A DNA stretch of 64,000 nucleotides from Prostheceraeus crozeri (taxonomy: Eukaryota > Platyhelminthes > Polycladida > Euryleptidae). The stretch covers positions 186,001 through 250,000 of the forward strand of contig CAJQUW010011254.1 in assembly GCA_907163375.1 (NCBI GenBank), in the 5' to 3' direction. The position numbers and the translations under genes were made by a program. Shown one piece after another: positions 45,818-57,798 of this stretch. The notes beneath the pieces were generated by a model that was not told the DNA's origin, searched no databases, and was given only the letters and a program-made list of their open reading frames with translations. Position 1 is the first letter of the stretch; each line of letters opens with the position of its first letter.

Positions 45818-48682
45818 GTGTCTCCTTTATTATTGGATTCTACTTCGCTCTCATCCTGTTCAAATCCTACCCATTTAAATTCCAAAATCGTCAAATCCTT
45901 AAGCTGCATGTACTTCAATGCTAGATCCATTCGCAACAAACTGAATGACCTATCAGTTTTGCTTGATACTGGTTGGTGGGATATTATTTTTATCACCGAG
46001 TCGTGGTTGGATGGTAGAATTACAAATGGTCTGCTTGCCGATGGTACCTGCTACAATATCTATAGAAGAGACAGGAATTATCTGGGCGGAGGTTGCATCA
46101 TATTCGTGAAAAATCAATTAAAGTGCTCTCCAGTTAAAATTCCAAGCTGTTTCGCAGATATTGAAGTCATTGGTATTGATATTTCACTATCAGGTTCATT
46201 AAAGTACCGTTTTTTCTGCCTCTATTTTCCGCCAATCGCAACTACCGACACAACAAGAGTTAAATCCTTCTGCAAACTTCTTGAACATGGTTGTAAAACC
46301 ATAAGTGTGTCATTCTTTATTGGAGACTTTAACTTTCCCCAAATTAATTGGTCTGTTCCCAGGAATATCTCTGACTCCAGCAGCAACATTTTTTCCTTGC
46401 TTGCCAGAAACTTAATCTTACACAAATGGTAAATGAAGCTACGAGAGGATTCAACACTCTTGAGATAATCCTGACAACGCATCCAAAACATATTTCGAGT
46501 TTGAGTATTTCTCCTCCATTTACCGATACCTGTGATCATAAATCCTTAACTTTTACCCTTGTGGCTGAATATATTCCTAGCAGTTCGATACGTGTCCACT
46601 CTCCGAATTTTTTCAAGGCAGATTACTAATTATTTGGGTAGCATCGATTGGCATGAAGTATTTCAATTATCTCAATCAACGCAAGGTTTTTGGGACTTCA
46701 TTCGCTGTAGACTGAATCATATTATTAATGACAGGAAATTTATGCCTCTTAAGTCTAATCGCCGCCTCTTTCGATATCCGAGAGTGATTCGTCGTCTACT
46801 ATTAAAGAAGCGCAAGCTTTATCGTCGTATTCACCTTGATTCCAAACACAAGTTGTCTTATATCATGGCTTGCAGAGATTACAAAATCGCTGTCAACTCT
46901 TTTCGCAAGCAGTACGAAGCAAATATCATTTATAGCAAGAACCCGAAGTTATTTTACTCTTTCATGAAAAGAAAACTACAGATGGAAACAGCTATACCTC
47001 CGATATACGACGAAAATGAAAATTTGGCCGCCGATAATGATATCAAAGCTAACATATTTAACAACTTTTTTGCTTCTGTCTTCGTTGAGGATGATCATAC
47101 TATTCCATGCTTTTAATCTGATATCACTTCAGAAGGTTTAAATCAAGTTGTTTTTCCACTGGACTCTATTGCTAAAAAATTGTATCAATTACCTGCGAAA
47201 TTTACGTACTCCCCTGATGGTTTTCCACCAATATTTTTGAAAAATCTCGCTAATGCACTTGCTATTCCTTTTCAACTTTTGTTCGAATCCTCTTTTTTGA
47301 CCGGCTCTATTCCAAGTGACTGGAAGATATCTGTTATCCTTCCGATCCACAAGCGGGGTAACAGGTCTCAGGTCTCTAACTATCAACCTGTTGCACTGAC
47401 AAGCATCGTCTGCAAAGTGATGGAATCAATGATTGTCGACGTCCTTTCACTTTATCTGCGTTCAAACAGCCTTCTTGTGGACAGTCAACATGGATTCTCC
47501 AAAATGAGATCTCCTTGTACCCAACTATTACAAGCGCTAAATCAGTGGACATCGGCAGTTGATTCAAATAATCAAATTGATGTTATTCATATCGATTTCT
47601 CTCGTGCCTTCGATACCGTTTGTATTCGCTAACTCATAATTAAACTTAAGCATTTTGGAATTGATTTTGAACTGTTGAAATGGATTTCTGAATTTACATC
47701 TGATCGGTCTCAAAGAGTGCTTATTGGAGAATCATTATCTACGACTCTTCCCATCACCAGTGGTATTTCGCAGGGTTCGGTTATCGGGGCTGTTTTGTTT
47801 AATATATACATAAATGATATTGTGAACATTGCAAGAGGCTCCTGCAACTTGGGAATTTTCGCTGATGATGTTAAAATTTTTCAACAAAGTACCGACGGAA
47901 ATTTTTTAGAACTGACTGAATCCTTACATGAGTTATCATTATGGTCAGATATATGGCAGTTAGCTCCATCTCCCAACAAATGTAAATCCATGACATTTGG
48001 CCGTAACATCATTGACAAAACTTACCATTTGAATGGTTCTCTTATCCAAAAGGTTTCGGACGTTCGGGATCTGGGCATCATTTTTACACATGATTTGAAA
48101 TTCTCCTTACATTGCCAAACCATTTCATCGAAAGCAATATCGCGCGCCTATCTAGTGTTAAAATGCTTTACACTAACTGATCCTAAAATTCTCATGAAGG
48201 CATATTTCACTTACGTCCGACCTATCATCGAATATTGTACTCAAATTTGGAACCCGTATCTGGTCAAAGACATCAAACGTGTGGAGAAAGTGCAAAAATA
48301 CTTTACCAAGCAAGTGTGTCGACGTGGTCACTTCAACTGTGAAGATTACGGAGCTCGTCTAAGGATCCTTGGTCTGCAATCCCTAGAATATCGTCGTATC
48401 TTCTTTGACCTGGTTTTCGTTTTCAAATTAATTAACAAACTGGTTGACATTCCTTATGAAGACTTTTTCGTTATGACAGAATCTATAACCCGTGGTCATC
48501 GTCTTAAACTGAAACCCGTTGATCGTCATCATTGTAATATTCGCAATTATTTTTTTACTCATAGAATTATCGGTGTTTGGAATTCTCTCCCGGACTACAT
48601 TTTATCTTCCCACTCTTTGCACAGTTTCAAGTCACGCCTTCGAACTTTTGACCTTTCACCTTTTTGCAAAGTTTTTGTGTAA
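45818..48682 (+). pseudogene. LINE ORF2: AP endonuclease plus reverse transcriptase, lightly damaged
   Basis: Endonuclease: CMYFNARSIRNKLNDL, FITESWLDGRI, IGDFNFPQINW and (second frame) CDHKSLTF. RT: SPDGFPPIFLKNL, WKISVILPIHKRGNRSQVSN, FSRAFDT, SGISQGSVIGAVLFNIYIND and the catalytic FADDVKIF near 47865. The C-terminal region RVEKVQKYFTKQV and FFTHRIIGVWNSLPDYIL follows, ending KVFV at 48682. Lesions are a frameshift near 46415 and a compensating one near 46628, TAA at 47114-47116 and TAA at 47630-47632. Segments before, between and after share one frame. It is inactive as it stands. Confidence 0.93.
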
Positions 48683-49006
48683 ATTCGCTTTCGTTTTTTG
48701 GCTCTACGTAAGTGTTCAATTGAACCTGTAAAGCCTTTTGCATTTTGCAATAAATTGATATAAATAAAAGTATATATAAATGAAAAAGGCGCATCTCATT
48801 TTGTATCTGTCAAGTTACTCGCGTCCCAATCATGACCCATAGTTCAAGAACCACTGATATAATCCATGAGGCTCTTTAAAAACTATATATTTTTAAAATT
48901 TAGTTAGTGAATTTTCGCGCCACATGCCTCAAATTTTTCGCGCCAGACTGAAAAAAATCGCGCTTTCGCGCCGTATTCGCGCCGTAATCACACCACTGCT
49001 AGTGAG

Positions 49007-49863
49007 CAACGCTATATATTGCTTGTATTATTTTAGTGGTAGCTGCAAATTACCCTTTCATGATTTCTGGCATTTTAGAGTGCTAGCAGTTGACGTCATC
49101 ATTCTTGAGTAACTACTGTGTAGTTTTAACCGTACTCACTAGCTACAGTTGTGATCCTGTTTAAATAAATGCATTTATATTTTATCTTGGTGTAGTTCAC
49201 TTCTAAGAGAAAGCAAGGCTATAAACCAGCAAACAGTATTTTTGATTTTCAAATTCGTAATGAAACTAGCGCTTGCAGAGAATTTAATTTATTTCTGCTA
49301 TGTTATCTTATTTATTTGCTATTTCTAGTAATTCCATTTTCAGCGGAATTATACAGCTATTGAAAGATTTTACATCCCCTTATCTATCCTTCACTTTTCT
49401 GTTTCTTTACACATCTTCTTATTTGCATTAACTCTACCGTTAACCTCATAGTTACACAATTATGATTCACTTCAATGCTGATACTAAGTTATTCTTCTTT
49501 ATCATTCAGAACTTCCTTTCTTCGTTATACTGAAGTCCAGCAGTAAGTCCAGCAGCAGAAAATTTGACTAATTTTCTCGCACATCAAAATTCAAACTTAG
49601 GTTCAAGTGACGATTTAAAATGTGCTCACAACACAGAGTCTACCATACGCAATGCAGTAGTTAAATCTGCAGTTCTTGTTGCTACTAGTCTCATGTAACA
49701 TAATATTGCCTATATATTAAATCTGACTACTTTTTGGTGCTATTTTTAAAATTCAAGGAGTAGAGTTAATTGTATGCCACCATCGACATTTCAAATTCAC
49801 AGGGTTCAAGACAGCAATAGTATAAAACAGAATATCAACGAACGCAATATAGTTAACTCCAAG
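49007..49863. other. No gene seen
   Basis: AT-rich. Nothing supported. Confidence 0.4.
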
Positions 49864-50698
49864 CATAGAGTAAGTATATATAGGCAGAGTGTCGACTGAA
49901 AGAAGAAAAATACAGAGAAAATTTTTAAATCAAAATATTCAGTTTTTTACGTAGATTACGTTCCTGCGGTCCAAAAAATTATTTGAGCAGTTTTTAGAAA
50001 GCTAAAGTTTTGCAAATTTATATACTACCGACATGAAGCCACTTTATAAGTAGTATAAAGAATAGAAAGAATAAAGATAGAATTTTTGCTAATAAGCATT
50101 CTAACTAACTATGCGCAATTAAGCTAATTATCAAGGGAATTTTAAGAGCCGCATTATAATGGCAGTCTTCATGAAAAGTCGAGATCTTATTGTGCCTTCT
50201 TGGCTGAGATATCAAGATTTCAATTCAATTTTCATCGGCATGATTTTAAGATTCACTAAATTCGATGTTTCATTTCTTTAATCTGAATAGTGATGTGGAC
50301 CCATTTGCATCCTTCAGAGTTAATTGAAACCATTGTCATTAATTATGTTGTTTTGCTCTGCAAGTGGCAGTTTGCTTGTGATCACGCTGAAGAAGATTCT
50401 CTTGAGGTTAAGCATGAATGTAGCAGCACCCATCGAATTGTCAATTTAACAAACACTACCTCTCCAAGGCTGTCATGACACGGATGATCTGTGACCTCAT
50501 TCCTTCTGCATTACACTATCATGATCACTCAATTCCGTGGTATAATTTCTTCAAAACTGCAAAAATTTGCATATCTCACATTTGATAACAATGCCAAATG
50601 CATTCATCTCCAGTTCATTTAATAAAATCGAAATTGTATGCACATTGGGGATTTAATAAATGCTAAGTTACCATTCCACCTAATATACCTACTCTATC
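49864..50698 (-). mobile_element. MITE family M1, copy 3 (inverted)
   Basis: Ends CATAGAGTAAGTATATATAG and TACCTACTCTATC. Flanks ACTCCAAG and AGTCCAAC match at 6 of 8. Internal blocks are the reverse of copies 1 and 2 (GGTCCAAAAAATTATTTGAG). About 835 bases, close to copy 1. Confidence 0.87.
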
Positions 50699-50973
50699 AG
50701 TCCAACAACTAGCTGACTTGAGGTTTCCAATAACTAGTTTTATGGAGAAGTGTAATTTCGGAAAGTGTGATGGAAATTCATTGCAATTGTCAGTTTTAGA
50801 AGAATTGATTAAATTTATGCATGCAAAGTTGTCTTGAAACCATTTCCGTCATTTTTATTAACAGTGACTAGAGCACTATAAAATGGAAAGACGAACAAGT
50901 AATGAAATTGAAGTCAATTAATAGATGTCACATATTGTTTGTCTGTCTATGCTTGTTCAGCCACAGAATTATA

Positions 50974-51487
50974 TTGTTTAAGCGTATCACTTTGCTAGAA
51001 GTGCAAACTGATTCAAAATGATGGTACATGCAGGAACTTGCTGAGTCATGGACAGCTAGAATACTATCACATAATACCATAGCAATTGAACAATGAGCAG
51101 CCAGTTAAACATCAAACACGCCAAATTGCGCGAAGTTTCAGTGACTGTTATCAACTGGATCACACAACAAAGGGACACAGTCGAAGTCAAGTTCTACAGA
51201 GAAGTTTGTGAACGCTTTTTCTTTTGACTGCTAACTTTTTTAGAGATGTTCGGAGGGCCAACATGATCGAGAAAACTTTTGCGCAATGATCTGAATTCTT
51301 CGAATCTGAAGGAATCGTGGCGATCAGAGCATTTTGAAGGAATTCACAGCAGTCCGCAAGCGGCGCACGACCATTTTCCCTATCTCTGCAAGGAAATAAA
51401 AATTTCTTTTTGCCCACTTAGTAAGTTCCTGCATGTGCCATCGTTTCCAATCAGTTTGCACTTCTATCAAAGTGATGCGCTTGAACA
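50974..51487. repeat. Foldback with about 70-bp arms
   Basis: 50974-51044 (TTGTTTAAGCGTATCACTTT, GCAAACTGATT, ATGCAGGAACTTGCT) is the reverse complement, with few changes, of 51420-51487. The inner right part, 51356-51480, also matches 58971-59095 (CACGACCATTTTCCCTATCT against CACGACTTTTTTCCTATCTC), so this is a repeat family. The short minus-strand frames in it (MGKKKFLFPCRDRENG here, MGQKQFLIPYRDRKKV there) are by-products of the repeat. Confidence 0.75.
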
Positions 51488-51682
51488 ATCTAATTCTGTG
51501 CAATCTAATAAATAAATTTGAACAATCTAATTTATAGACGTATTTATCGTTCAACTGGAAGTTCATTGTTCGACAGCTATGGCACTCTCTTAGCAGAATG
51601 CTGCTTTTTATTATCATTGAAGGATAGCGAAGTTCTCTTATAAGCAAGTAAGACAAGGATGAGCTGACTTTCTCATTATCTG

Positions 51683-51950
51683 CCGCCGCTGTGGCCTTGT
51701 GGTAGAGTGCTCTGTCTGCGTGCGGGAGACCTGGGTTCAAACCTTTTTCGAGTCAAAGACTTTTAAATTCTTGTCTCACACTGAGAAAAGAAAAATGAGG
51801 GTGGGATGCTGGGCCACGTGGAAGAAAGGTGCTCCCCTAATGTGCTTCCGAGTCATTGATGTAGCAGTAAACAGGATAGCGGACATCCCTGAACTGGTGA
51901 AGTCTCTCTCTCAGACAGCGAGCGCGAGACGGGTGACGCGTGGCCGTTAA
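51683..51950 (+). mobile_element. tRNA-derived SINE family B, full copy
   Basis: The head CTGTGGCCTTGTGGTAGAGT (A-box region) and GGTTCAAACC (B box) form a tRNA-like RNA polymerase III promoter. The body GTCTCACACTGAGAAAAGAA and tail CTTCCGAGTCATTGATGTAG follow. Matching copies are at 63796-63990 (head and body) and 53791-53925 (tail, reversed). The open frame across it is not a gene. Confidence 0.85.
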
Positions 51951-52113
51951 TGAAAGGACTGTTTGACACTCATTTAGATTGCTATCATTTAGCTACCAAG
52001 GCATGATGAATTAATAATTTAATGTGGATATGCTACAAGTATTTCTATTTAATGAAATAGCCGCCATGTACACATTTCTTCACTGACTAAAGTTTAAAGT
52101 ACATGAATGTCAT

Positions 52114-52740
52114 TTATATCAAAGCAATGTTGTTCTCAAAGAAAGATCTATTTCCCCCAAAAAAGAATGAGTTTCGTCGCTTCTTGTCTCGACTTTCCGG
52201 AATTAGAGAAAATCTGCCTCTCATGGTACAGTTTCCCATAGCGCAGCAAACGTACGCGATCATTCGAATCAGTTTGGTGATGTGATCACTTTCAGCCTGA
52301 GACTCGTGACTTTGTGACTCATAAAACAAAGGAAAAAGCTTCTGTAAAATACGCTGTTGAACAGATGAAGTTTTTGTGTAATTATTTGAAAGATATTCAA
52401 ATGCTTCATTGAGAAATTCAGGCTCAAAATCAACATTACCAATCCATTCACGAATACTTGATTCATGGGGCAAGGTAAGAATTTTCCTTATGAATTGATA
52501 GGCGGAAGAACTGTAAAAGTGTAATGCCAAAGAAAACCTGACAACATCAGAATCATATTGCCTTCCCTTTGTTTGGTCACAGTTCTTTAATTCATTTTTA
52601 AACAATCCAAACGCATGACCACCATATTTACTTAGGCGTTTGAAAGCGTCGTCATCAATAAATTTCGTCTTTTTCATATCTTCTAACAAACAACTAATTC
52701 TTTTGGCATACCGCCTCAATTTCTGCGATATACAGCGCAT
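52114..52740 (-). pseudogene. P-element (THAP9-like) transposase fragment
   Basis: Minus strand, open for 208 codons. MKKTKFIDDDAFKRLSKYGG, then RQYDSDVVRFSLALHFYSSS, AYQFIRKILTLPHESSIREW and VDFEPEFLNEAF match the order of the conserved P/THAP9 block (Y-S-x-x-A-Y-x-F-I/V-R-K ... L-P-H-x-S-x-I-R-x-W ... D-x-E-P-x-F). Acceptor-like CAATCTTCTTAG lies just upstream of the first codons, so this may be one exon. No THAP zinc finger and no later catalytic blocks are nearby. I saw no element ends. Fragment of a transposon or, less likely, a domesticated gene. Confidence 0.75.
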
Positions 52741-53790
52741 TCCTTTTCTAAGAAGATTGCATATGCATCTGAAAAATCAATGCCTCGTATACCTAAATGT
52801 ACATGTGTATAAATGGGGCCTAAGTCTACTATACATGTACATTAAATAGCTCAGTAAACTTAATAAGAACTTGTTATTATAAAGATGTTTTCACTACGTG
52901 GAGACAATTGAAAGACTTTTATATGAAATAATCGAAGATATGATTTGACATACTAAAGAGGATAGTAATAAACTAGACGCATAATTGTATAGATGTGATA
53001 ATCTGTGACTTACTTGTTTACTTGGATGTTTGTTCTGGGACAGGGGATGATTCTTCAATGGGTTCCATGGTTCTTTGAATTGGAAAGTGTCGATGTTTTT
53101 TCAAAGGGGTTTGTAAATATGCGGGATATGAGTCGAATACTGTTGGGACTGCATTGGATTTCAAAATGCGTCGCGATCTTGCTATTGACAACCGAATACC
53201 TTTGTGCTTTGCGGAGGTACTGTCACACTTGTAATCGGACTCGAGGAAGTGGTCGGAAATGCTTTGAAATTCTTGCGTTTGATACATTTCACAGGCAAGT
53301 AAAGAGAGTTCTGACTCGGATCTAATTTATTGGTCGAAAATAAAAGGATATAAAGTTACACGTCGCACAGCGTGACGGGCCTTCGGCGTCCATGGCCATT
53401 TGACCAAGCAATTCCAAATTTGAATGTGGATACGCGTGGAAAGATTTCGCAATGCCTTTTACCCTCGTTTGTCACACAACGTCACACACACGTCTTCACC
53501 ATATTGAAAATTATGATTTCTGAACTTTCTCCTTGTTTCATTCGATTAATACTCTCTGAATCACACATCATCTTTATCTAGCCTCATCAATTTAGTACCC
53601 CAAGTGGATAACTTTAAATTCGTCAAATACACAGCAAATTTTTAAGTTTCTGTTACTTATCTCATCTAATGTGCAAACAATTATCATTCACACCTTAGTG
53701 ACATCCCAGGTGTGTTCAGAGCTCTTTCTTAGATCATTATCAGTCAGATTAGAATTTACATCTCATCAATTGTCAAAATTTGATGATTTG
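52741..53790. other. No gene seen
   Basis: Open frames of about 90-106 codons overlap on opposite strands at 53005-53325 without recognisable features. Nothing supported. Confidence 0.35.
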
Positions 53791-53925
53791 CACGCTGGTC
53801 GTGGGATATCCTATCCCCGTCTCGCGCAGGCGGTCAGAATTTTCAGGCTTCACCGCGGCAGCGAGAAATTTAGGGACGTCCATTATCCTGTTAACACCTA
53901 CATCAATGTTCCGAGTACAGGTTTT
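53791..53925 (-). mobile_element. SINE family B, 3' part, reversed
   Basis: Read in reverse: CTCGGAACATTGATGTAGGT, GTTAACAGGATAATGGACGT, then CGCGAGACGGGGATAGG. It matches the tail of the 51683 copy (CATTGATGTAGCAGTAAACA, GGATAGCGGACATCCCTGAA). The tRNA-like head is missing. Confidence 0.7.
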
Positions 53926-54319
53926 CCTGGAGAAAATCATTTCTATGACATTCACCTTCAAGCTCAGGCATCAAGTTTCGAAAGATAATCTGCTTCAAAG
54001 AGATGTCGTTGACTTCAATATTAGATCGCACATGTTCATGACATTTTCCGCAGTTTCGTGATAATACAGGTTTTCCTACACGACAACGGCAACTACCGAA
54101 TCAAGAGCGGCACTTTAATTTCTAAAACGTTAAAAGATAAAATATTACGTCATTTCACAATTGAGAGCGACAACAATAAATAAACTGCAGCAAAATAGTT
54201 CAATTGTGTCTCTATCAGATTAGTGAGCGGTATTTCACGTGAAGAATAAATGATATCTATTCGGTTTGATCCAAAGCCCTATATAGATGTCTTCACATCT
54301 GCTAAATTAACTTATCAAT

Positions 54320-55242
54320 ATGGAGCGCCAGCGAATACCTTTTGATGTTAAACGCAGAATCATTATGGCTCACGAAGCCGGAGATGATCATATTGAAGCC
54401 GCTCGAGTTCTCGGTGTAAAACGGGGTACTGCGTATTCAATAGTACATCGTTATATACTTGAAGGAGTCATTGAGCGTCCCAGAGGAGGAAGACGACACC
54501 AAAAGATGGACGAAGATATGGCAAATACTGTGGTAGAGATTGTTGAATCCCAACCGGAATTCACGTTAGCCCAAATCAAAGCTGATCTACAAGCGCGGAT
54601 GCCGGACAAGCCAAACTATCAGCACATGTTTGAGAAATCGTCTTATCTTCTTAAAAAATGGAGACTGTTCAAGTCAACCGCAATAGCCATGACGTCAAAG
54701 TGGAAAGGGCCGAGTATGCGAACTGGTATCTGCACACGATCAACGCAAACCATCCGCCAACATTTATTTTTGTGGACGAATCCGGCTTTAATTTATGGAT
54801 CAGTCGCACACGAGGTCGTGCCAGACGGGGAGAGCGAGCTGTCAGGATTGTTCATGGACAGCGCGGGCGGAATTTTACTCTCATCTTGGCAGTCTTTAAT
54901 GAAGGTGTCGTCCATCATGAATTCTACGAAGGCGGAACCTCCTGTGAGAGATTTAACTCCTGGCTGGAAGAAGCGTCCGTTGCGGCTGGGGCTGGACCTC
55001 GTGTATTCGTCATGGATAATGCTCCGTGCCACAATAGAGCCCGTGAAGTCAGTTTGCGAGAGGGACACTCTATTAGGTACTTACCGCCCTACTCTCCATT
55101 TCTCAATATCGCAGAGAACGCGTTTTCCATGTGGAAAGCGGCTTTCAAGAGAGAAGTAGCTGAGATTCGTGAGCAGTTACACAACTACACTGGCCTTACT
55201 GCAACTCGCCTCCCAAAACATGAGTGCTATCACTGCAAATAA
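54320..55242 (+). pseudogene. IS630/Tc1-type DD32E transposase, frameshifted
   Basis: The first frame (54320-54655) reads MERQRIPFDVKRRIIMAHEA and GVKRGTAYSIVHRYILEG with the linker PRGGRR. The second frame (54658-55242) reads PPTFIFVDESGFNLWISRTR, ILAVFNEGVVHHEF, RVFVMDNAPCHNRAR and RYLPPYSPFLNIAENAFSMW. Catalytic Asp (VDES), Asp (MDNAPCH) and Glu (NIAENAF) are all present with 32 residues between the last two. One frameshift near 54655 separates the DNA-binding and catalytic parts. The C-terminal end is short. I could not establish TIRs. Confidence 0.88.
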
Positions 55243-55329
55243 GATGGGAAAGTCTTCCAGACGTATGGGCAGATTGATGCCTAGACTAATTAATCGCGAG
55301 GATGTCTTACAAGACCATCAATGAATATT

Positions 55330-55500
55330 ACGGTACTTATTTTGTTTTTATCAAAACTTTTTCGTATTGACTTACCTTTTCGTAAAAGTTTTTAATGACT
55401 TACTGTATTACCTTTATGTTCATCAAACTTTTCCTTTTGACATATTTTACCTTTCGAATTAAAAAAATTATCAAAACTTTTTGTATTGACTTACCTGTTA
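55330..55500. repeat. Short diverged tandem repeat downstream of the DD32E relic
   Basis: Units like TCAAAACTTTTTCGTATTGA and CTTACCTTTT recur about three times (55356, 55425, 55470). No gene. Confidence 0.55.
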
Positions 55501-55949
55501 AATATAATATAATTGAATATGAAAAGCCGTTTATGATTTCAGGTTGCCGCTCATTAAACTTATAAATCCATTAATAAACTCACTTATTATCACTACCGAT
55601 TAAAAACAATATCATTCAATTGAAAACGCTGCTGATTAACAGAAATACCGTTGTTGCATCTTAAACATATTCTTTAATCTGATAGTGATATGGCCCTGAG
55701 GCCGAGTCCTCCACGTACCCGGTTCCATAATATAAAGGGTTCAAAAGAAAAGATTCTTCGGGTACTTCCAAGCGATTATTATTGCGTGTGCGACGTTTCG
55801 CCCCAAAGGCTTAATCATGCACGAATGAAGATGTACAGCACAACATTCACATCATACGACCGAAGAAAATCGATAAAGAAAATTATCACGTGAGCACATG
55901 TTAAGGTTAAAAATTCTACTGATAACAAAGATTGAAAGTACCATGAAAA

Positions 55950-56272
55950 TTAAGAAAATCTTGAGGAGGATGTGCAAAAGTTCATATAGTTGAAAGATTC
56001 TTGTCTGTTCATAGCTTGGTTACCAGCATCATTGATGTATCTGCTCTCCAAGCTCCTTCTCTTCACATAACCTTTCAGATTTCGGTGCACGATCTCCCAT
56101 TCAATATTCATTGAATGTCCTTTATGGTCAGAAACAAAGTGTTCCTTCACTGCAGAGGGATTACTCGACATTACGTGTTCCTTTATGCGCGTCCCTACCA
56201 ATTTTGATGTCTCACCGATATAGTATTTCGAGCACAATTTGCAGGTTATCTTGTATATCAGGTTTTTCTCAA
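55950..56272 (-). pseudogene. PLE GIY-YIG endonuclease domain, out of frame with the RT
   Basis: Continues the PLE polyprotein after the frameshift: EKNLIYKITCKLCSKYYIGE, TSKLVGTRIKEH, SLESRYINDAGNQAMNRQES, stop at 55950. The Y-Y-I-G core, the conserved Arg (TRIKEH) and the preceding CxxC are present, and the later Glu (SLESRYI) is in place. Apart from the one-base frameshift, the domain looks complete. It nicks target DNA in this element class. Confidence 0.9.
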
Positions 56273-57798
56273 AACAGGAATCTTTCTCTTTTTAGAAAAG
56301 TTACATGCACAGCAATCGGCAGAGCATTGAGGCCTTTCCTTAGGGGGGTGGAATCTCCGTTTTAAGCTGCTTCCGGAGTCGTACCAAATGTTCATCAGGT
56401 CATGTACACCTGTTCTTTTCATCAAGCTGGATATCTTCCGTTTCAAAACTTCATCAATGAAGGGGATTTTCATGTGGATTTTCTTTTCTTTATCCTTCTT
56501 CGATTTAGGCTTGTCTCTAGATCTTAGCTTTCTGTATGTCTTTTTGATAAATGGCAATGGATATCCATTTCTCACGAATTTGTTAAAAATCAAATCGATG
56601 GAATAATGACGGTTTGCTTCGGTTGTGGACCGTCTCTCTGCTCGAATTAGTTCCCCGATCAATATTCCACGTTTTTGAGAAATAGGTCCTCCCGCATTCC
56701 AAGGGAAAATGCAGCCACTGTTTATCTCCTTCGTGTAAAGTCTCGAGGAGAACGTATTGTCAAAACTTTGTTGTATTTCACAGTCGAGAAAGGGAAGATA
56801 GCCGCTGGTTCTCGGTTGGTCTATGGTAAATTGTATGGCTTTGGAGACGGAGTTGCACGTGTTCAACAGTTCCGCAGAGGAGATCTCAGCTGGCCAAACA
56901 ATCCAAACGTCATCAATATACCGTTTCCATATAGTGTCAGGGGGTAATTGACTCAAAATACTTCTTTCCACAAAATCCATGTAAATTATAGCCAATTGAG
57001 GGGCTATGGAATTTCCCATCGAGAGGCCATCATTTTGCTTATAGGTAGTACCATTCATAAGAACAAAATCATTTTCCAAAGCCATTGAAACTAGCGTCAT
57101 GACATGATCGATGTCCATACTACTCAAAATCTCATTTCTGTGTGAATGTCGCGAAACGAATTGTCTCAATACTGTGAAGATACCAGGTTCTCCGTTTGCA
57201 TCTGTCCTAGGCACACTACCGTAGAGATTGACAACATCCAGAGATGCTTGACTGAACGTTTTCGTAGGATCTGGCTTCAAGGATGCCAACCATTGTACAA
57301 AGTGATCTGTATTCGAAATGTGGGCTTCTACATCACAAAGAAGATCATTTAGGCATTTTGACAATTCTTTTGACAATGTTGAAGATGGAGCGTCTAACGC
57401 AGCGACAATTGGTCGACCTTTCAAGGGACCTGGTTTATGATCTTTGGGAAAAGCATAACAACTTGAAGGAATTGGTTCTGAGCATTTACAATTTTCCAAC
57501 CATTTGTAAGTTTTCTCATTCCTTGGTTTGTACTTATTGGAAATCTTGGTCAAAGCATAATTGAATTTCACTTGCTTAGTAGCAGGTTTCGTGTCTCTCA
57601 CTTCCATAAAAGCACCAGTGTTAATTGTGGCCTCTTCCACCATTTTATCATATTGATATTTAGGCATTGCAACGAGCCTACAGGTCTTGTCAGTCGGAAG
57701 TATGACGAGATCCTCTCGTAGCTTTTGGATATCATCTTTGATTTCTTGAGTTAGCGTATTAGGCCTGTGTTTCTTAGCACGAGATCCTTTTTAAATAA
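56258..57798 (-). CDS. PLE reverse transcriptase domain
   Basis: The frame is open from 57798 (upstream of the first ATG; LREDLVILPTDKTCRLVAMP) to TGA at 56258. Blocks visible in order are KWLENCKCSEPIP, CYAFPKDHKPGPLKGRPIVA, SLDVVNLYGSVP, KQNDGLSMGNSIAPQLAIIY and the catalytic RYIDDVWIVW, then LPFLDCEIQ and, toward the end, HPPKERPQCSADCCACNFSK, the Cys-rich linker. It has about 510 residues; the usual N-terminal part is missing. It would prime reverse transcription at nicked DNA or telomere ends. A one-base shift at about 56265 puts the GIY-YIG domain out of frame. Confidence 0.92.

Larger units (their letters stand above)
44750..48785 (+). mobile_element. Nearly full-length CR1/Rex-like LINE
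   Basis: About 4.0 kb with a 5' leader (about 270 bases), ORF1, ORF2 with endonuclease and reverse transcriptase, and a short 3' tail ending in ATAAA-type repeats (ATAAATTGATATAAATAAAA). No poly-A tail or obvious target duplication, as is usual for the CR1 group. It starts within a few bases of the Tc1 element's right edge. Only a handful of lesions break ORF2, so the copy is fairly young. The CR1/Rex assignment is by overall motif likeness and not tested. Confidence 0.88.
39084..48998 (-). mobile_element. 9.9-kb hAT transposon carrying three later insertions
   Basis: The ends CAGTGGTGTGATTACGGATT and, in reverse, CAGTGGTGTGATTACGGCGC lie inside a perfect 8-base duplication CTAGTGAG (39076-39083, 48999-49006). 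TTTTCGCGCC-type subterminal repeats occur at both ends. Removing the mariner derivative (42134-43163), the Tc1 copy (43269-44743) and the LINE (about 44750-48785) leaves about 3.4 kb, a normal hAT size. The minus-strand transposase C-terminal half is readable. Confidence 0.96.

Noticed and set aside
51683-51760. Possible tRNA gene
   Set aside because: Same reasoning: tRNA-like head of SINE family B, repeated at 63796.
53005-53325. Opposing open frames of about 90-106 codons
   Set aside because: No domain, signal or splice context; frame length is within chance for this composition.
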